DNA of 56,619 nucleotides from DATAXV01 sp036272915 (GTDB lineage Bacteria; Chloroflexota; Dormibacteria; Dormibacterales; Dormibacteraceae), in contig DATAXV010000218.1 of NCBI GenBank assembly GCA_036272915.1, positions 1-56,619 on the forward strand, written 5' to 3'. Positions 16,177-25,234 of this stretch are shown one piece after another. The notes under the pieces were generated by a model. It ran no database searches. It worked only from the letters and a program-made list of their open reading frames with translations, and was not told the DNA's origin. Position numbers and translations under genes: made by a program. Within the stretch, counting starts at the first letter, position 1; each line of letters opens with the position of its first letter.

Positions 16177-18330
16177 GTGCCCGTCTTGTCCTGGCAGCGG
16201 CCCGGTGCTGCGCTTGAGCACCCGCCTCCTTCCGAAGTGATCGACAGCCACCGGCGGGCGGGGCCGCTGGTCACGGTGCTGCAGGTGCTGCTGGCCCTCG
16301 GCCTGATCGTCTTCTTCCTGCTTGTCGCCAGGCTCGTCTACGACTTTTCCAACCCTGCCTCCTTGGAGGTGCTGCGGGGAGAACGCTCCTACCTGGCCGA
16401 CATGGTCAGCCGTCTGCCCCGGGGGATCCACCTGGTGGCGCTGGTCCTCGGCGTCACGCTCTGCCTGGAGGGGCCGGGTGCGCTGGTGCTGCGACCGCTG
16501 CGGATCGCCTGGCATGACGAGATCGAGAGGTTGCTCTTCGCCATCGGCGCGGGCATGGCCGTGGCGACCCCCTGCCTGCTGGCGCTGGGATGGCTGGAGC
16601 TGATCCGGCCCCGGCCGCTCCTGGAGGCGATCGGCGTCGCCGCCCTGCTCACGGTCGTGGATCTGTCCCTCCGGGCCCCCCGCTGGCTGGCGGGCGCCAG
16701 GCAGGCCGCGGCCTCGGTGGAGTGGCGGCCCTGGCGCACCCTGGGCTGGGCGGTGCTCACCCTGGCCATCCTGGGCTCGCTGTACGTGGCCATGCTCGGG
16801 GCCTTGTCCCCCGAGGTCCAGTTCGACGCCGTGTACCACCATCTTGGCGACGCCGCCCACTACGCCGAGCACGGTGGTCTCTTCCCGATCGTCCGCGTCA
16901 CCAGGATCTCCAACTCGGCGAACCAGCTCTATCAGGACCTCTTCTACATGCTCCTGATCCCGCTGGTCGGCCTGATCGGGGCCAAGGTCCTGCACTGGGT
17001 CGACGCCGTGCTCTCGGTGGTCGCGCTGGTGTACTTCTGCCGGATCTGGTTCCGCTCGCTCTCCGTCGGTCTGCTCGCCGGCCTGCTGTTCATCGCCCTC
17101 CCCGTCGTCGCCTGGTCAAGCTCCACCGCCTCCAACGATCTGCCCACCGCCTTCCTGACCCTGCTCACGGTTCACGCCTTCCTGCGCTGGCACCGGAATG
17201 GGTCGCGTGCGTGGCTGGGGCTGGCCGCTGCCAGCGCGGGCTACGGGATCGGTTTCAAGATCACGAACCTGATAACCCCGGCCCTGCTGGTGCCCGGCGT
17301 GCTCGGCGCCTCGCTCCTGCCCGTCGCCTCCTGGCGCGCCGCCGTGACGCGGCTGGGGACGGCGGTGAGCAGGACCGCCGCCACGGTCGGTGTGATCCTG
17401 GTCATGGGTGTGCCCTGGTACATCTGGGCCTACGTCCAGACCGGTGATCCCGTTTTCCCCTTCCTGAACGGGCTCTTCCGCTCGCCGTACTGGGGTCCCT
17501 TCGCCAGCCACTATGTGGAGGACTCGTACTCGCTCTATGGCCAGCACCACACCCTGCTGGCCCTGATCAGGCTCCCGTGGGACCTCGCCGTCAACTCCTA
17601 CCAATACCGGTCGGTCATCGGGCCCATCTTCCTCGTCCTGTTGCCGCTGATGGTGCTGTCCCTGGCGGTCCTGCGCGGTCGGGTGCGGACCCTCTACGCG
17701 CTGCTCGCGGCCTTCGCTGCGGGCTCCGTGCTGCTCTGGTACGCGTCCGGCGCGCTCGAGGTCCGCTACATGTATGGCGGGGTCGCGGTCGGCTGCGTGG
17801 TGCTCGCGGTCGCGCTGCTGAACGTCCCCTGGCCAGGCTGGAGTGGCCGGTTCTTGCGAGCCACGGCGCTGACGCTGGCCGGGGTGATGATGGTGCTCAA
17901 CTGCCAGTTCCTGGTCGCGCTGCAGCCGGTGTCGATATCACCGTCGATTGCCGGCCGAGCCTCCGTCGACCTTGCCTACCTGTATCGCGGGGCGCCCGCA
18001 CCGCGGGTTGGCGGCCAGATGCTGGCCTATATCAACAACCACCTGACCAGACGAGACAAGGTCTACGTCCGCACCCCTCTCCTCTACTCCTACCTCTATT
18101 CGAAGGTGGAGTTCTTCAACGGCGAGGGCGCCGACAGCCCTGTCAACCTCCACCAGTGGTCGCTACGGGATCCCGACGCACTGTCACACCTCCGCCGGAA
18201 CCACATCGACTATGTCGTCGTCGGCTCGGCCACGGCCAGTTTCCTGCTGGAACGGACCGAGCTCGGCCACCACCTGCGGGTCGTGCACCGGGACGACGCC
18301 GATCAGGTCCTGCTCAAGGTGACCGGCTGA
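16177..18330 (+). CDS. GT-C fold membrane glycosyltransferase (PMT/ArnT-like)
   Basis: This 717-residue polytopic protein has about twelve transmembrane segments and a C-terminal extracytoplasmic domain (about 600-717). After the first helices comes an acidic loop, EVQFDAVYHHLGDAAHYAEHG (near residue 210), the position of the catalytic acidic residue in GT-C enzymes that use polyprenyl-phosphate sugars. SSSTASNDLPTAFLTLL is also typical. The acceptor may be a cell-envelope glycan, glycolipid or secreted protein. The start is uncertain: GTG 16177 is the longest, but a -10-like TACAAT sits directly before it, and GTG 16237 is an alternative. Confidence 0.8.
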   Translation: MPVLSWQRPGAALEHPPPSEVIDSHRRAGPLVTVLQVLLALGLIVFFLLVARLVYDFSNPASLEVLRGERSYLADMVSRLPRGIHLVALVLGVTLCLEGPGALVLRPLRIAWHDEIERLLFAIGAGMAVATPCLLALGWLELIRPRPLLEAIGVAALLTVVDLSLRAPRWLAGARQAAASVEWRPWRTLGWAVLTLAILGSLYVAMLGALSPEVQFDAVYHHLGDAAHYAEHGGLFPIVRVTRISNSANQLYQDLFYMLLIPLVGLIGAKVLHWVDAVLSVVALVYFCRIWFRSLSVGLLAGLLFIALPVVAWSSSTASNDLPTAFLTLLTVHAFLRWHRNGSRAWLGLAAASAGYGIGFKITNLITPALLVPGVLGASLLPVASWRAAVTRLGTAVSRTAATVGVILVMGVPWYIWAYVQTGDPVFPFLNGLFRSPYWGPFASHYVEDSYSLYGQHHTLLALIRLPWDLAVNSYQYRSVIGPIFLVLLPLMVLSLAVLRGRVRTLYALLAAFAAGSVLLWYASGALEVRYMYGGVAVGCVVLAVALLNVPWPGWSGRFLRATALTLAGVMMVLNCQFLVALQPVSISPSIAGRASVDLAYLYRGAPAPRVGGQMLAYINNHLTRRDKVYVRTPLLYSYLYSKVEFFNGEGADSPVNLHQWSLRDPDALSHLRRNHIDYVVVGSATASFLLERTELGHHLRVVHRDDADQVLLKVTG

Positions 18331-18507
18331 GGCCGACGGGACTCACGGCGGTGGGGGGAACGTTCACCCAACCCATCAAGCGTCACCTTGGGGCGCCTGC
18401 GGTGGAGGCGCAACGCCCTCTGGGCCAAGCCGGGCCCGGCGCCAACCACTCTCCCCCAGCCGCTCGCGCTCCCCCGGCTCGGCTTGTGGCTGCCGGTCCG
18501 TTTCCGC

Positions 18508-21500
18508 CTACGAGACCGCGGAGCGACGACCCTCCGGCTCCGGCTCGAACTCGGTCACGATCCGGCCCCCGGCCACCTCGAAGACGCGGCCGACCCAGGA
18601 GTGGGCCGCCGGCCGGTGGCTGACCAGCACCGTCGTCCGGCCCCTGGAGGCCACGTCCATGGCCCGGCTCACCCACTGCTCACTGGCCATGTCCAGGTTC
18701 GCGGTGGGTTCGTCCAGGATGAGGACGCGCGGCCTCGCCACCATCGCCCTGGCCAGGCAGAGCAGTTGCCGCTGCCCGGCCGACAGCGAGCGGCCCCGCT
18801 CGGCGAGCACGTGATGGTAGCCGTGCGGCAGCCGGGTGATGAAGCGGTGCGCGCCGACCGCCCGGGCCGCCGCCTCGATCTCGGCGTCGGTCGCCTCCGG
18901 CCTGGCGTAGGCGATGTTGTCCCGGACTGACCGCGAGAAGAGGAACGGCTCCTGAGGCACGTAGCCGAGCTGGCCGTGATAGGAGGCGAGGTCGATCGTG
19001 CGCAGGTCCCGCCCGTCGATCAGCACGCTTCCCTCGGTCGGGTCGTAGAAGCGCGCGACCAGCTTGGCGATGGTCGATTTGCCGGCGCCAGTCTGCCCGA
19101 CCAGGGCGATTCGCTCGCCGGGCTGGATGTGCAGGTCGACGTCGCGGAGGGCGTACTCGCGGGTGGTGTCGTAGCGGAGGCTGACGTCGGCGAACTCGAT
19201 TCGGCCGGTGAGGACGCCGGGGTCCTCGGCGTCGGCCGGCACCGGGATCCCGGTCCGGCGCGTGAGCAGCTCCTGGATGCGCTGGCTGCCCGCCCTCGCC
19301 CGCTGGTAGCTGTCCAGGACCTGGACCAGCTGCTGGATCGGAGCGAAGACCGAGGCCAGGTAGAGCAGGAAGGCGAGCAGTGAGGCGAGGCTCATCTGCT
19401 GCTGCCCGATGAGGACGGCGCCGATGCCCAGGACCACGGCGGTGATGGTCAGCGACTCGAAGTCGATCAGCGAGGCGTAGAGCGAGGTCGCCCTGGCGCC
19501 GCGCATGCTGGCCGCGAACTGTTCCCTGGAGATCTTGCGGAAGCGCTCGAAGTTGACCTCCTGGCGGCAGAAGGACTGCGTCACCTGGACCCCCGACAGG
19601 GCCTCGTGCTGGCGCGCGTTGAGCGTCGAGATCAGCTGCCGGGCCTCGTCGTAGGCACGGCTGGCGACGTTGCGGTACCAGAGCGTGGCGAGCAGGGTGG
19701 GGGGCACCACGGTGAGCACGATCAGGGCCAGCTTCCAGTTGAGGAAGAAGACGACCGTGGCCATCCCCAGGAAGGTGAAGATGCTGATGACACCGGTGAT
19801 GATCCCGGTCTGGAGGAGGTTGGCGAGGGCGTCGACGTCCGAGGTCATGCGGGTGATGATCCGGCCCACCGCGACCCGGTCGTAGAAGTCCAGCCCGAGG
19901 CGGTGGACCTGCCCGTAGATCCGGGCCCTGAGCGCCAGGAGCAGGCGCTCGCCGGTGCGGCCGGTCCACAGGATCTCGGCCCACATGTCCCACCAGTCGA
20001 AGAGAACGACGGCGAGGAACCCGGCGCAGACGCCGACCAGCAGGAGCAGCGAGTGCGAGCTGATCGCCGTCTCCCCGGTCCGGACGAAGAGGGGTCCGGA
20101 GAGGGTGCACAGGGCGTCGAGGGCGACGATCATCAGACAGATCAGCAGCGGGCGCGAGTAGGGGATGAGGAAGCCGCCGAGGGTGAAGTTGCCCTGGTGG
20201 CGCGACTCCATCTCCATGTCGATCTTGGGCTCGTCGACGATCGGAGGCAGGTCCTCGATCATCTGCTCCAGCTCGCGCGTGGGCGGCGTGCCGATGTACA
20301 GCGAGCTGGGCGGCGGCGGCCGGTGCCAGGCCGGGTCCAGCCCGGCCATGGCGTGCTCCATCTCGGCCTCGGTGACCTCGGTGTCACCCTCCTCCAACTC
20401 GTGCAGGAGCCGGCGGTAGAGGGAGGAGTCGCGGAGCAGCTGGTCGTGCTTGCCCTGGGCCACGACCTGGCCGTCGTCGACGACGACGACGCGGTCGCAG
20501 AGGAGGATCGTCGACTTGCGATAGGCGACCATGATCGTCGTCTGCCCGGCCAGCGAGCGGTCGAGCCCCTGGACGATGCGGCGCTCGACACCGGCGTCGA
20601 CCGAGGCGGTGACGTCGTCGAGGACCAGCACCTCGGGCCGGGTCAGGAGCGCTCGGGCCAGGGCGACGCGCTGGCGCTGGCCGCCGGAGAGGCTCAGGCC
20701 CTCCTCACCGACCGAGGTGTCGTACCCGTCGTTCAGTGAGCTGATGAAGCCGTGGATGGCGGCCGCGTCGGCGGCGGCCTCGATCTCGTCCTGGTCGGCG
20801 TCGGGCCGGCCGTAGGCGATGTTCTCGCCGATGGTGCCGTCGAAGAGGAAGGTCTCCTGGAAGGCGACCCCGATCCGGCGCCGCAGGTCGTCCAGGCCCA
20901 TGAGGCGGACGTCGGTGCCGTCGAGCGTGATCCGGCCCGAGGATGGGTCCCACTGACGGACCAGCAGCTGCATGGCGGTCGACTTGCCGGAGCCGGAGGG
21001 GCCGACGATGGCGACGCGCTCGCCGGGGGCGATCTCGAGGTTGAAGTCGCGCAGCACCTGGCCGGTGTCCGGGTAGTCGAAGCGCACGTGCTCGAAGCGC
21101 ACGGACCCCTCGGGGGTCAGCGGCCGAACCGGCTCGGCGACCTCGACGATCTCGGGCTGGAGGCCGAGGACCTCGAAGATCCGCTCCGCGCTGGCCCTGA
21201 CCTGCGGGCCCATGGCGATCATCGTGCCCAGCATCCGGGCCGGGCCGGCGAGGTTGGAGAGGTAGCTCAGGAAGGCGAGGAAGGTGCCCAGCGTGATCTC
21301 GCCGTGGAGGGCGAAGAAGCCCCCGGCCAGCAGCACCATGACCTGGCCGATGACGGGAATGGCCTGCACCGATGCCGTCAGCCGGGAGCGGATCCGCAGC
21401 GTACGGACGCGGGCGCCGAACATGCTCGTCAGCGCCCCGTGCATGCCTTTGACCTCGGCCTGCTCCTGGCCGAAGCCCTTGACCACCCGGACGCCGGTGA

Positions 21501-22173
21501 TCGCCTCCTCGACCATGTTGGCCATGAGCCCCTCACGCTGCTGGGCGTCCCAGCTGGCCGCGTAGAGGTCGCGGCGGAGGACCTGGATGGCGATGATGAT
21601 CGTCGACAGGACGGCGACCACGACCAGGGCCAGCAGGGGCGAGAGGAAGAACATCACGACCAGGCTCACGCCGAGGTTCAGGATGTTGCCGACGGCCATC
21701 GGCAGCCAGCTCACCAGCTGCTGGACCATGGTCAGGTCGGAGCTGGAGCGGGCGATCAGCTGGCCGTTCTGGAGCTTGCTCTCGGCCTTGGCGTCAAGGT
21801 TCTGGACGTGGTCGTAGATGGCATTGCGCAGGTCGGTCTGCAGGTCGAGGCTGACCGCGTTGCCCTGGTACCGCCAGATCGAGGCAGCGCCGAAGCGGAG
21901 CACGGCAAGGCCGATCATGATCGCGATCAGGGGCAGCAGCGGCCGGTAGTGGTGCAGGATCGCGCCGTCCACCGTCAGCTTCTGCATCAGCGGGCCCATC
22001 GACATCGCCACCATGGCGATGATGGCCGCGCCCATCGTGAAGAAAAGGCGGCGCCAGTGCGGCCTCACATAGACCGCGAGCGAACTGATCCAGCCCCTCG
22101 GGGGCTCCGGATGGGGAGGTTCGCCCTGTCCGGGCTCAGGATGTAAGTCGTCGCCTGGCGAGGCGGGACTCAA
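18508..22173 (-). CDS. Single-chain ABC exporter (TMD-NBD-TMD-NBD) with one degenerate ATP site
   Basis: This 1221-residue protein fuses two complete exporter halves. Half one has a six-helix domain (about 40-330) and an ATPase with Walker A GPSGSGKST (about 390), LSGGQRQR, and a Walker B of VLVLDDVTA. Half two has Walker A GQTGAGKST (about 1025), LSAGQRQ, VLILDEPTA and VLVSHRP. In the first ATPase the catalytic Glu is Asp and the switch His is Tyr (MVAYRKST), so one site is probably non-hydrolytic, as in heterodimeric exporters such as TM287/288. Bacterial exporters are usually split into two genes. The substrate is unknown. The start is TTG 22173 with no clear Shine-Dalgarno. Confidence 0.9.
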   Translation of the reverse strand: MSPASPGDDLHPEPGQGEPPHPEPPRGWISSLAVYVRPHWRRLFFTMGAAIIAMVAMSMGPLMQKLTVDGAILHHYRPLLPLIAIMIGLAVLRFGAASIWRYQGNAVSLDLQTDLRNAIYDHVQNLDAKAESKLQNGQLIARSSSDLTMVQQLVSWLPMAVGNILNLGVSLVVMFFLSPLLALVVVAVLSTIIIAIQVLRRDLYAASWDAQQREGLMANMVEEAITGVRVVKGFGQEQAEVKGMHGALTSMFGARVRTLRIRSRLTASVQAIPVIGQVMVLLAGGFFALHGEITLGTFLAFLSYLSNLAGPARMLGTMIAMGPQVRASAERIFEVLGLQPEIVEVAEPVRPLTPEGSVRFEHVRFDYPDTGQVLRDFNLEIAPGERVAIVGPSGSGKSTAMQLLVRQWDPSSGRITLDGTDVRLMGLDDLRRRIGVAFQETFLFDGTIGENIAYGRPDADQDEIEAAADAAAIHGFISSLNDGYDTSVGEEGLSLSGGQRQRVALARALLTRPEVLVLDDVTASVDAGVERRIVQGLDRSLAGQTTIMVAYRKSTILLCDRVVVVDDGQVVAQGKHDQLLRDSSLYRRLLHELEEGDTEVTEAEMEHAMAGLDPAWHRPPPPSSLYIGTPPTRELEQMIEDLPPIVDEPKIDMEMESRHQGNFTLGGFLIPYSRPLLICLMIVALDALCTLSGPLFVRTGETAISSHSLLLLVGVCAGFLAVVLFDWWDMWAEILWTGRTGERLLLALRARIYGQVHRLGLDFYDRVAVGRIITRMTSDVDALANLLQTGIITGVISIFTFLGMATVVFFLNWKLALIVLTVVPPTLLATLWYRNVASRAYDEARQLISTLNARQHEALSGVQVTQSFCRQEVNFERFRKISREQFAASMRGARATSLYASLIDFESLTITAVVLGIGAVLIGQQQMSLASLLAFLLYLASVFAPIQQLVQVLDSYQRARAGSQRIQELLTRRTGIPVPADAEDPGVLTGRIEFADVSLRYDTTREYALRDVDLHIQPGERIALVGQTGAGKSTIAKLVARFYDPTEGSVLIDGRDLRTIDLASYHGQLGYVPQEPFLFSRSVRDNIAYARPEATDAEIEAAARAVGAHRFITRLPHGYHHVLAERGRSLSAGQRQLLCLARAMVARPRVLILDEPTANLDMASEQWVSRAMDVASRGRTTVLVSHRPAAHSWVGRVFEVAGGRIVTEFEPEPEGRRSAVS

Positions 22174-22301
22174 CTGGCCGTCGCAGGGCGCCGTGCGAGA
22201 TGATCCTCCGATCCCTCCAACATGGTGCTATCCTTCCTCCAGCTTCCGGGCCTCCGGGCTCTGGGACAGATCGTTTCCATCACGTCAAGTTTTCAGTGTA
22301 C

Positions 22302-22319
22302 GTGAACGGCGTGAACGGC
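22302..22319. repeat. Tandem 9-bp repeat (GTGAACGGC x2)
   Basis: Two exact copies of GTGAACGGC sit in tandem in the gap between the ABC exporter and the F420-type reductase. They are too short to assign a role and may be chance. Confidence 0.4.
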
Positions 22320-22387
22320 GTGGTCGGGTGCTCGGGGCCCGCATGTCCCGCGGAATCTTGCGCACTTGAGGTCTGTTGCATCCGCTG

Positions 22388-22792
22388 ATGAGTGATTTCA
22401 ACCAGCAGCTGATCGATGAGTTCCGCGCCAACGGCGGCCGGACCAGCGGACCCTTCAAGGATTCGAACGTGCTCCTCCTGACCACGACGGGAAGGAAGAG
22501 CGGAAGGCGCCTCACCAGCCCCCTGGTCTTCAGCCGGGACGGCGAGGACCTGATCATCGTCGCCTCCAAGGGAGGCGCTCCGACCCATCCCGTCTGGTAC
22601 CTGAACCTGGTCAGCAACCCCGACGTGGAGCTGGAGGTCGGCGGCGACCGCTATCCGGCGCGGGCGACCGTGACCGAGGACGACGAGCGGCAGCGGCTCT
22701 TCGATGCCCACGCCGAGGGCATGCCCGGCTTTCGCGACTACCAGACCAAGACGACCCGCATCCTGCCGGTCATCCGGCTTCGCCGGGCCTGA
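22388..22792 (+). CDS. F420-dependent quinone reductase family protein (Ddn-like)
   Basis: This is a 134-residue split-barrel protein. LLLTTTGRKSGRRLTSPL (near 30-47), IVASKGGAPTHPVWYLNL and NPDVELEVGG are the signature of the deazaflavin-dependent nitroreductase/Ddn family, which uses reduced F420 to reduce quinones. The GAPTHPVWYLNL segment lines the F420 pocket. No F420 biosynthesis gene is in the window, so cofactor supply is inferred. ATG 22388 (MSDFNQQL) matches the family's usual start; a TTG 12 nt upstream is possible. The stop is followed by a strong hairpin. Confidence 0.88.
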   Translation: MSDFNQQLIDEFRANGGRTSGPFKDSNVLLLTTTGRKSGRRLTSPLVFSRDGEDLIIVASKGGAPTHPVWYLNLVSNPDVELEVGGDRYPARATVTEDDERQRLFDAHAEGMPGFRDYQTKTTRILPVIRLRRA

Positions 22793-22805
22793 GCCCGTCC
22801 TCCCA

Positions 22806-22831
22806 GGGGCTACCCGGGATCGGGTAGCTCC
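22806..22831. terminator. Hairpin between convergent genes
   Basis: GGGGCTACCC pairs with GGGTAGCTCC (one G-T wobble) around a 6-nt loop, 14 nt after the reductase stop. It may end transcription from both sides, since the TetR gene converges from the right. Confidence 0.55.
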
Positions 22832-22947
22832 CCCGGGATCGGTCCTGGCTCCCGGTCTTGATACCGCGGCCTTGACTCGCCGTCGGGGGGCGTGCGGTCC
22901 TCGATCTTGGTCCGCGCGGGCCAGACGCCTCCCAGGATCGGTCCGCA

Positions 22948-23517
22948 TCAGCCCGGCGCGCCGGCGGCCCTCAACTCGTTCAGTACGCGCCGCGCGACTT
23001 CGCTGAACTCGTCGCCGTCGGTCATGTCGCTCCAGCGCTCATAGGCGATCTGCAAGGCGAGTGCGCCCAGATTCGCGACCACGCGCCCGGTCAGGTCGGC
23101 GACGCCGCGCCATTTGAGGGCCTCGACCATGGAGGCGACGAGCGCGAGCCCCTTCAGCGCCTCGCGCTCCTGCAGCTCCGGGTTGACCGCGATCACCACC
23201 CGCTTGCGGGCGATGAACTCACGGAGCTCGGGTCTGAAGGCTTCTCGGCCGACCGCGTCCAGCGCGTGACCGATCGCTTCGAGCGGGGTGGCGGTGGCCG
23301 GCGCGGCGGCAATCCCCTCGGCCAGCAGCCTCGCCATCGTGTCGCCGCCGAAGAGCACCTCCCGCTTGTCGGTGAAATGCCGGAAGAAGGTGCTCTTCGT
23401 CAGCCCCGCGCGCTGGGCGATCTCGATGACGGTCGTGTTCTCGTAACCCCGCTCCGCGAACGCATCGAGGGCCGCCACCACGAGTCGTCTCGGTGCGTTC
23501 GGTCGCCAGCGGGCCAT
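22948..23517 (-). CDS. TetR family transcriptional regulator
   Basis: This is a 189-residue dimeric repressor. The N-terminal helix-turn-helix spans about residues 29-48 (TTVIEIAQRAGLTKSTFFRH), and the C-terminal ligand domain follows with no family I can name. ATG 23517 is used because a further open stretch runs back through the operator region. TAACCT lies 7 nt before the ATG. It is divergent from a quinone oxidoreductase gene, and a 15-bp inverted repeat lies between them, so it very likely represses that gene and itself. The inducer is probably a quinone or electrophile, by analogy with similar pairs. Confidence 0.9.
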   Translation of the reverse strand: MARWRPNAPRRLVVAALDAFAERGYENTTVIEIAQRAGLTKSTFFRHFTDKREVLFGGDTMARLLAEGIAAAPATATPLEAIGHALDAVGREAFRPELREFIARKRVVIAVNPELQEREALKGLALVASMVEALKWRGVADLTGRVVANLGALALQIAYERWSDMTDGDEFSEVARRVLNELRAAGAPG

Positions 23518-23524
23518 TCCCAAG

Positions 23525-23530
23525 AGGTTA
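23525..23530 (-). promoter_or_regulatory. Candidate -10 box (TAACCT) for tetR, leaderless-type
   Basis: On the minus strand TAACCT ends 7 nt before ATG 23517. The TetR operator arm at 23533-23547 lies just upstream, in the spacer to any -35. Confidence 0.4.
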
Positions 23531-23532
23531 CG

Positions 23533-23575
23533 GGACTTGGTCCCATCGCTCTCGTATAGTGATGGGACCAAGTCC
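23533..23575. promoter_or_regulatory. Double TetR operator, perfect 15-bp inverted repeat
   Basis: Arms 23533-23547 and 23561-23575 are exact reverse complements (GGACTTGGTCCCATC). Each arm contains its own small palindrome, GGGAC-TTG-GTCCC on the left and its partner on the right, so each could bind a TetR dimer. The 13-bp spacer carries TATAGT (23555-23560), a good plus-strand -10 for the oxidoreductase at 23604. Binding here would block both divergent promoters. Confidence 0.75.
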
Positions 23576-23603
23576 TATCCCCGGTGTCTCATTGGAGGTC
23601 GTC

Positions 23604-24533
23604 ATGAGTCGCGCCATCATGTACCAGACGTTCGGGGGTCCCGATGTACTGGAGCTGCGAGACGTCTCGGAGCCGCACGCCGGCCCGGGCGAGGTGCGGG
23701 TCCGCGTGACCGCCGCCGGCCTGAATCCGATGGACCTGGGCATCGCCTCGAACTCCGCGACGGCGGCGATGTTCGGCGTCATCGCGCCCTCCGGCTTCGG
23801 GTACGACTTCGCCGGGGTCGTCGACGAGGTCGGAGCCGGCGCCGACGGTTTCTCCGCGGGTGATCGCGTCCACGGGGGCGCGATGGGGCGCGCCGTCGCC
23901 GACTTCCTGGTGATGAAGACCCCGGCCTCGCTGCCCGACGCGCTGTTTCACACGCCGGACGGCATCAGCGATGAGGTCGCGACCACGCTTCCGGTCGCCG
24001 GACACACCGCCGCCGCGGCTCTCGAGGCCGTCGGCCTGCGGTCCGGTGACACGGTGCTGGTCGGCGGCGCCGCCGGCGGCGTGGGCGTGTTCGTCGTCCA
24101 ACTGGCGAAGCTCGCCGGGGCGAGAGTGATCGGGACGGCCTCGGAGAGCACCTTCGGGTTCCTGCGGCAGCTGGGCGCTGAGCCCGTGACCTACGGGCCG
24201 GGGCTCGCCGACCGGGTGCGGACGCTGGCCCCCGACGGCGTGACCGCCGCGACCGACCTGTACGGCACCGAGACGGCCGAGACCGCACTCGCGCTCGGGG
24301 TACCGCCGGAGCGGATCTCCACGATCGCCGCCGGCCCCAACCCTCCCGGCGGTGTGCGCGCGACCGGGGGCAGCGAGGCCGGACCGGCCGACCTGGAGCG
24401 GATCACCGACGCGATCCTCGCCGGCACGATCACGGTGCCCCTCGCCGCGACCTTCCCGATCGAGCGGACCCGGGAGGCCGTGGTGCTGCAGGCCGGACGC
24501 CACGTCCACGGCAAGGTCGTGATCACGCTGTGA
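23604..24533 (+). CDS. Zinc-free quinone oxidoreductase (MDR family)
   Basis: This is a 309-residue NADPH-dependent medium-chain reductase. The GroES-like N-terminus has VRVRVTAAGLNPMDLGI (about 32-48), where the zinc ligands of alcohol dehydrogenases are absent, and the Rossmann motif is GGAAGGVGVFVVQLAK (154-169). It would reduce quinones or conjugated enones. ATG 23604 has GGAGG 5 nt upstream. The TATAGT promoter upstream lies between two arms of a TetR operator, so expression is probably induced when the divergent TetR protein is released. It converges with the UPF0114 gene. Confidence 0.9.
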   Translation: MSRAIMYQTFGGPDVLELRDVSEPHAGPGEVRVRVTAAGLNPMDLGIASNSATAAMFGVIAPSGFGYDFAGVVDEVGAGADGFSAGDRVHGGAMGRAVADFLVMKTPASLPDALFHTPDGISDEVATTLPVAGHTAAAALEAVGLRSGDTVLVGGAAGGVGVFVVQLAKLAGARVIGTASESTFGFLRQLGAEPVTYGPGLADRVRTLAPDGVTAATDLYGTETAETALALGVPPERISTIAAGPNPPGGVRATGGSEAGPADLERITDAILAGTITVPLAATFPIERTREAVVLQAGRHVHGKVVITL

Positions 24534-24561
24534 CCATCCCCCTCCTTCGGCGGCGTGATCG

Positions 24562-25065
24562 TCAGCGGCCGGACAGCTTTCGGTAGATCCCGATGGCGGT
24601 GATCACGGCCGCCGAGCCGACTCCCAGGCCCAGCGCGTCGATGGCGGTGGCGCCGGCGGCGAGCTCGTCGACGAAGCCGACGGCGATGATGATCACCAGG
24701 GTGGAGAGAACGGGCTCCTTGAGGTCGTCGAGGCTCTCGACCGCCAGCCAGGCGGGCAGCCACTTGAGCCGCGCCCGGAAGAGGGGCGGCGAGAAGAGCT
24801 CGGTCAGGCCGGTGGCGACGACGAAGAGGACGACCCCGATCAGGACCAGGTCGATCGCCTTGGCCAGCTGGACGGCGGCGGTGGCGCCCGACGAGGTCCC
24901 GATGTCGTCGATCAGCCTGACCACGACGCCGCCCGCGAAGGCGAAGGCGACGAGCATGCCCAGCAGCAGGGGGATGACGCCGAGCAGCACCAGGTAGCTG
25001 CCGATGCGGGCGGCGATCAGCGCCCATCCGGTGCGACTGTCCTCAGGGGCTTCCTGGGCGGCCAT
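24562..25065 (-). CDS. UPF0114 (YqhA) family membrane protein
   Basis: This 167-residue inner-membrane protein has about four transmembrane helices: residues about 20-47, 65-90 (AIDLVLIGVVLFVVATGL), 116-130 and 140-158. TELFSPP after helix two and VESLDDLKEPVLSTLVIIIAV are the recognisable YqhA/UPF0114 segments. The function is unknown. ATG 25065 has GAGGAGG at good spacing, and the longer frame upstream has no membrane character. It is followed by the convergent oxidoreductase, 28 nt away. Confidence 0.82.
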   Translation of the reverse strand: MAAQEAPEDSRTGWALIAARIGSYLVLLGVIPLLLGMLVAFAFAGGVVVRLIDDIGTSSGATAAVQLAKAIDLVLIGVVLFVVATGLTELFSPPLFRARLKWLPAWLAVESLDDLKEPVLSTLVIIIAVGFVDELAAGATAIDALGLGVGSAAVITAIGIYRKLSGR

Positions 25066-25234
25066 GCCGACGCCTCCTCGATGATCGGCGCCGGCGAGGG
25101 CGGCGCAACGAGCGGGAGCGTAGCAGAGGCCCCGGCTGGCGAGCGAGCCGACGCCCGCCCCGGCGTGAGACGCTGGGGTGAGCCACAACCAGAAGGATGC
25201 GATACGAGGAGAGGGGAACCCCCGCGGCTCAACC

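Noticed and set aside
22302..22319. Possible start of a CRISPR or other repeat array
   Set aside because: There are only two 9-bp tandem copies without spacers. No other direct-repeat series was seen in the window.
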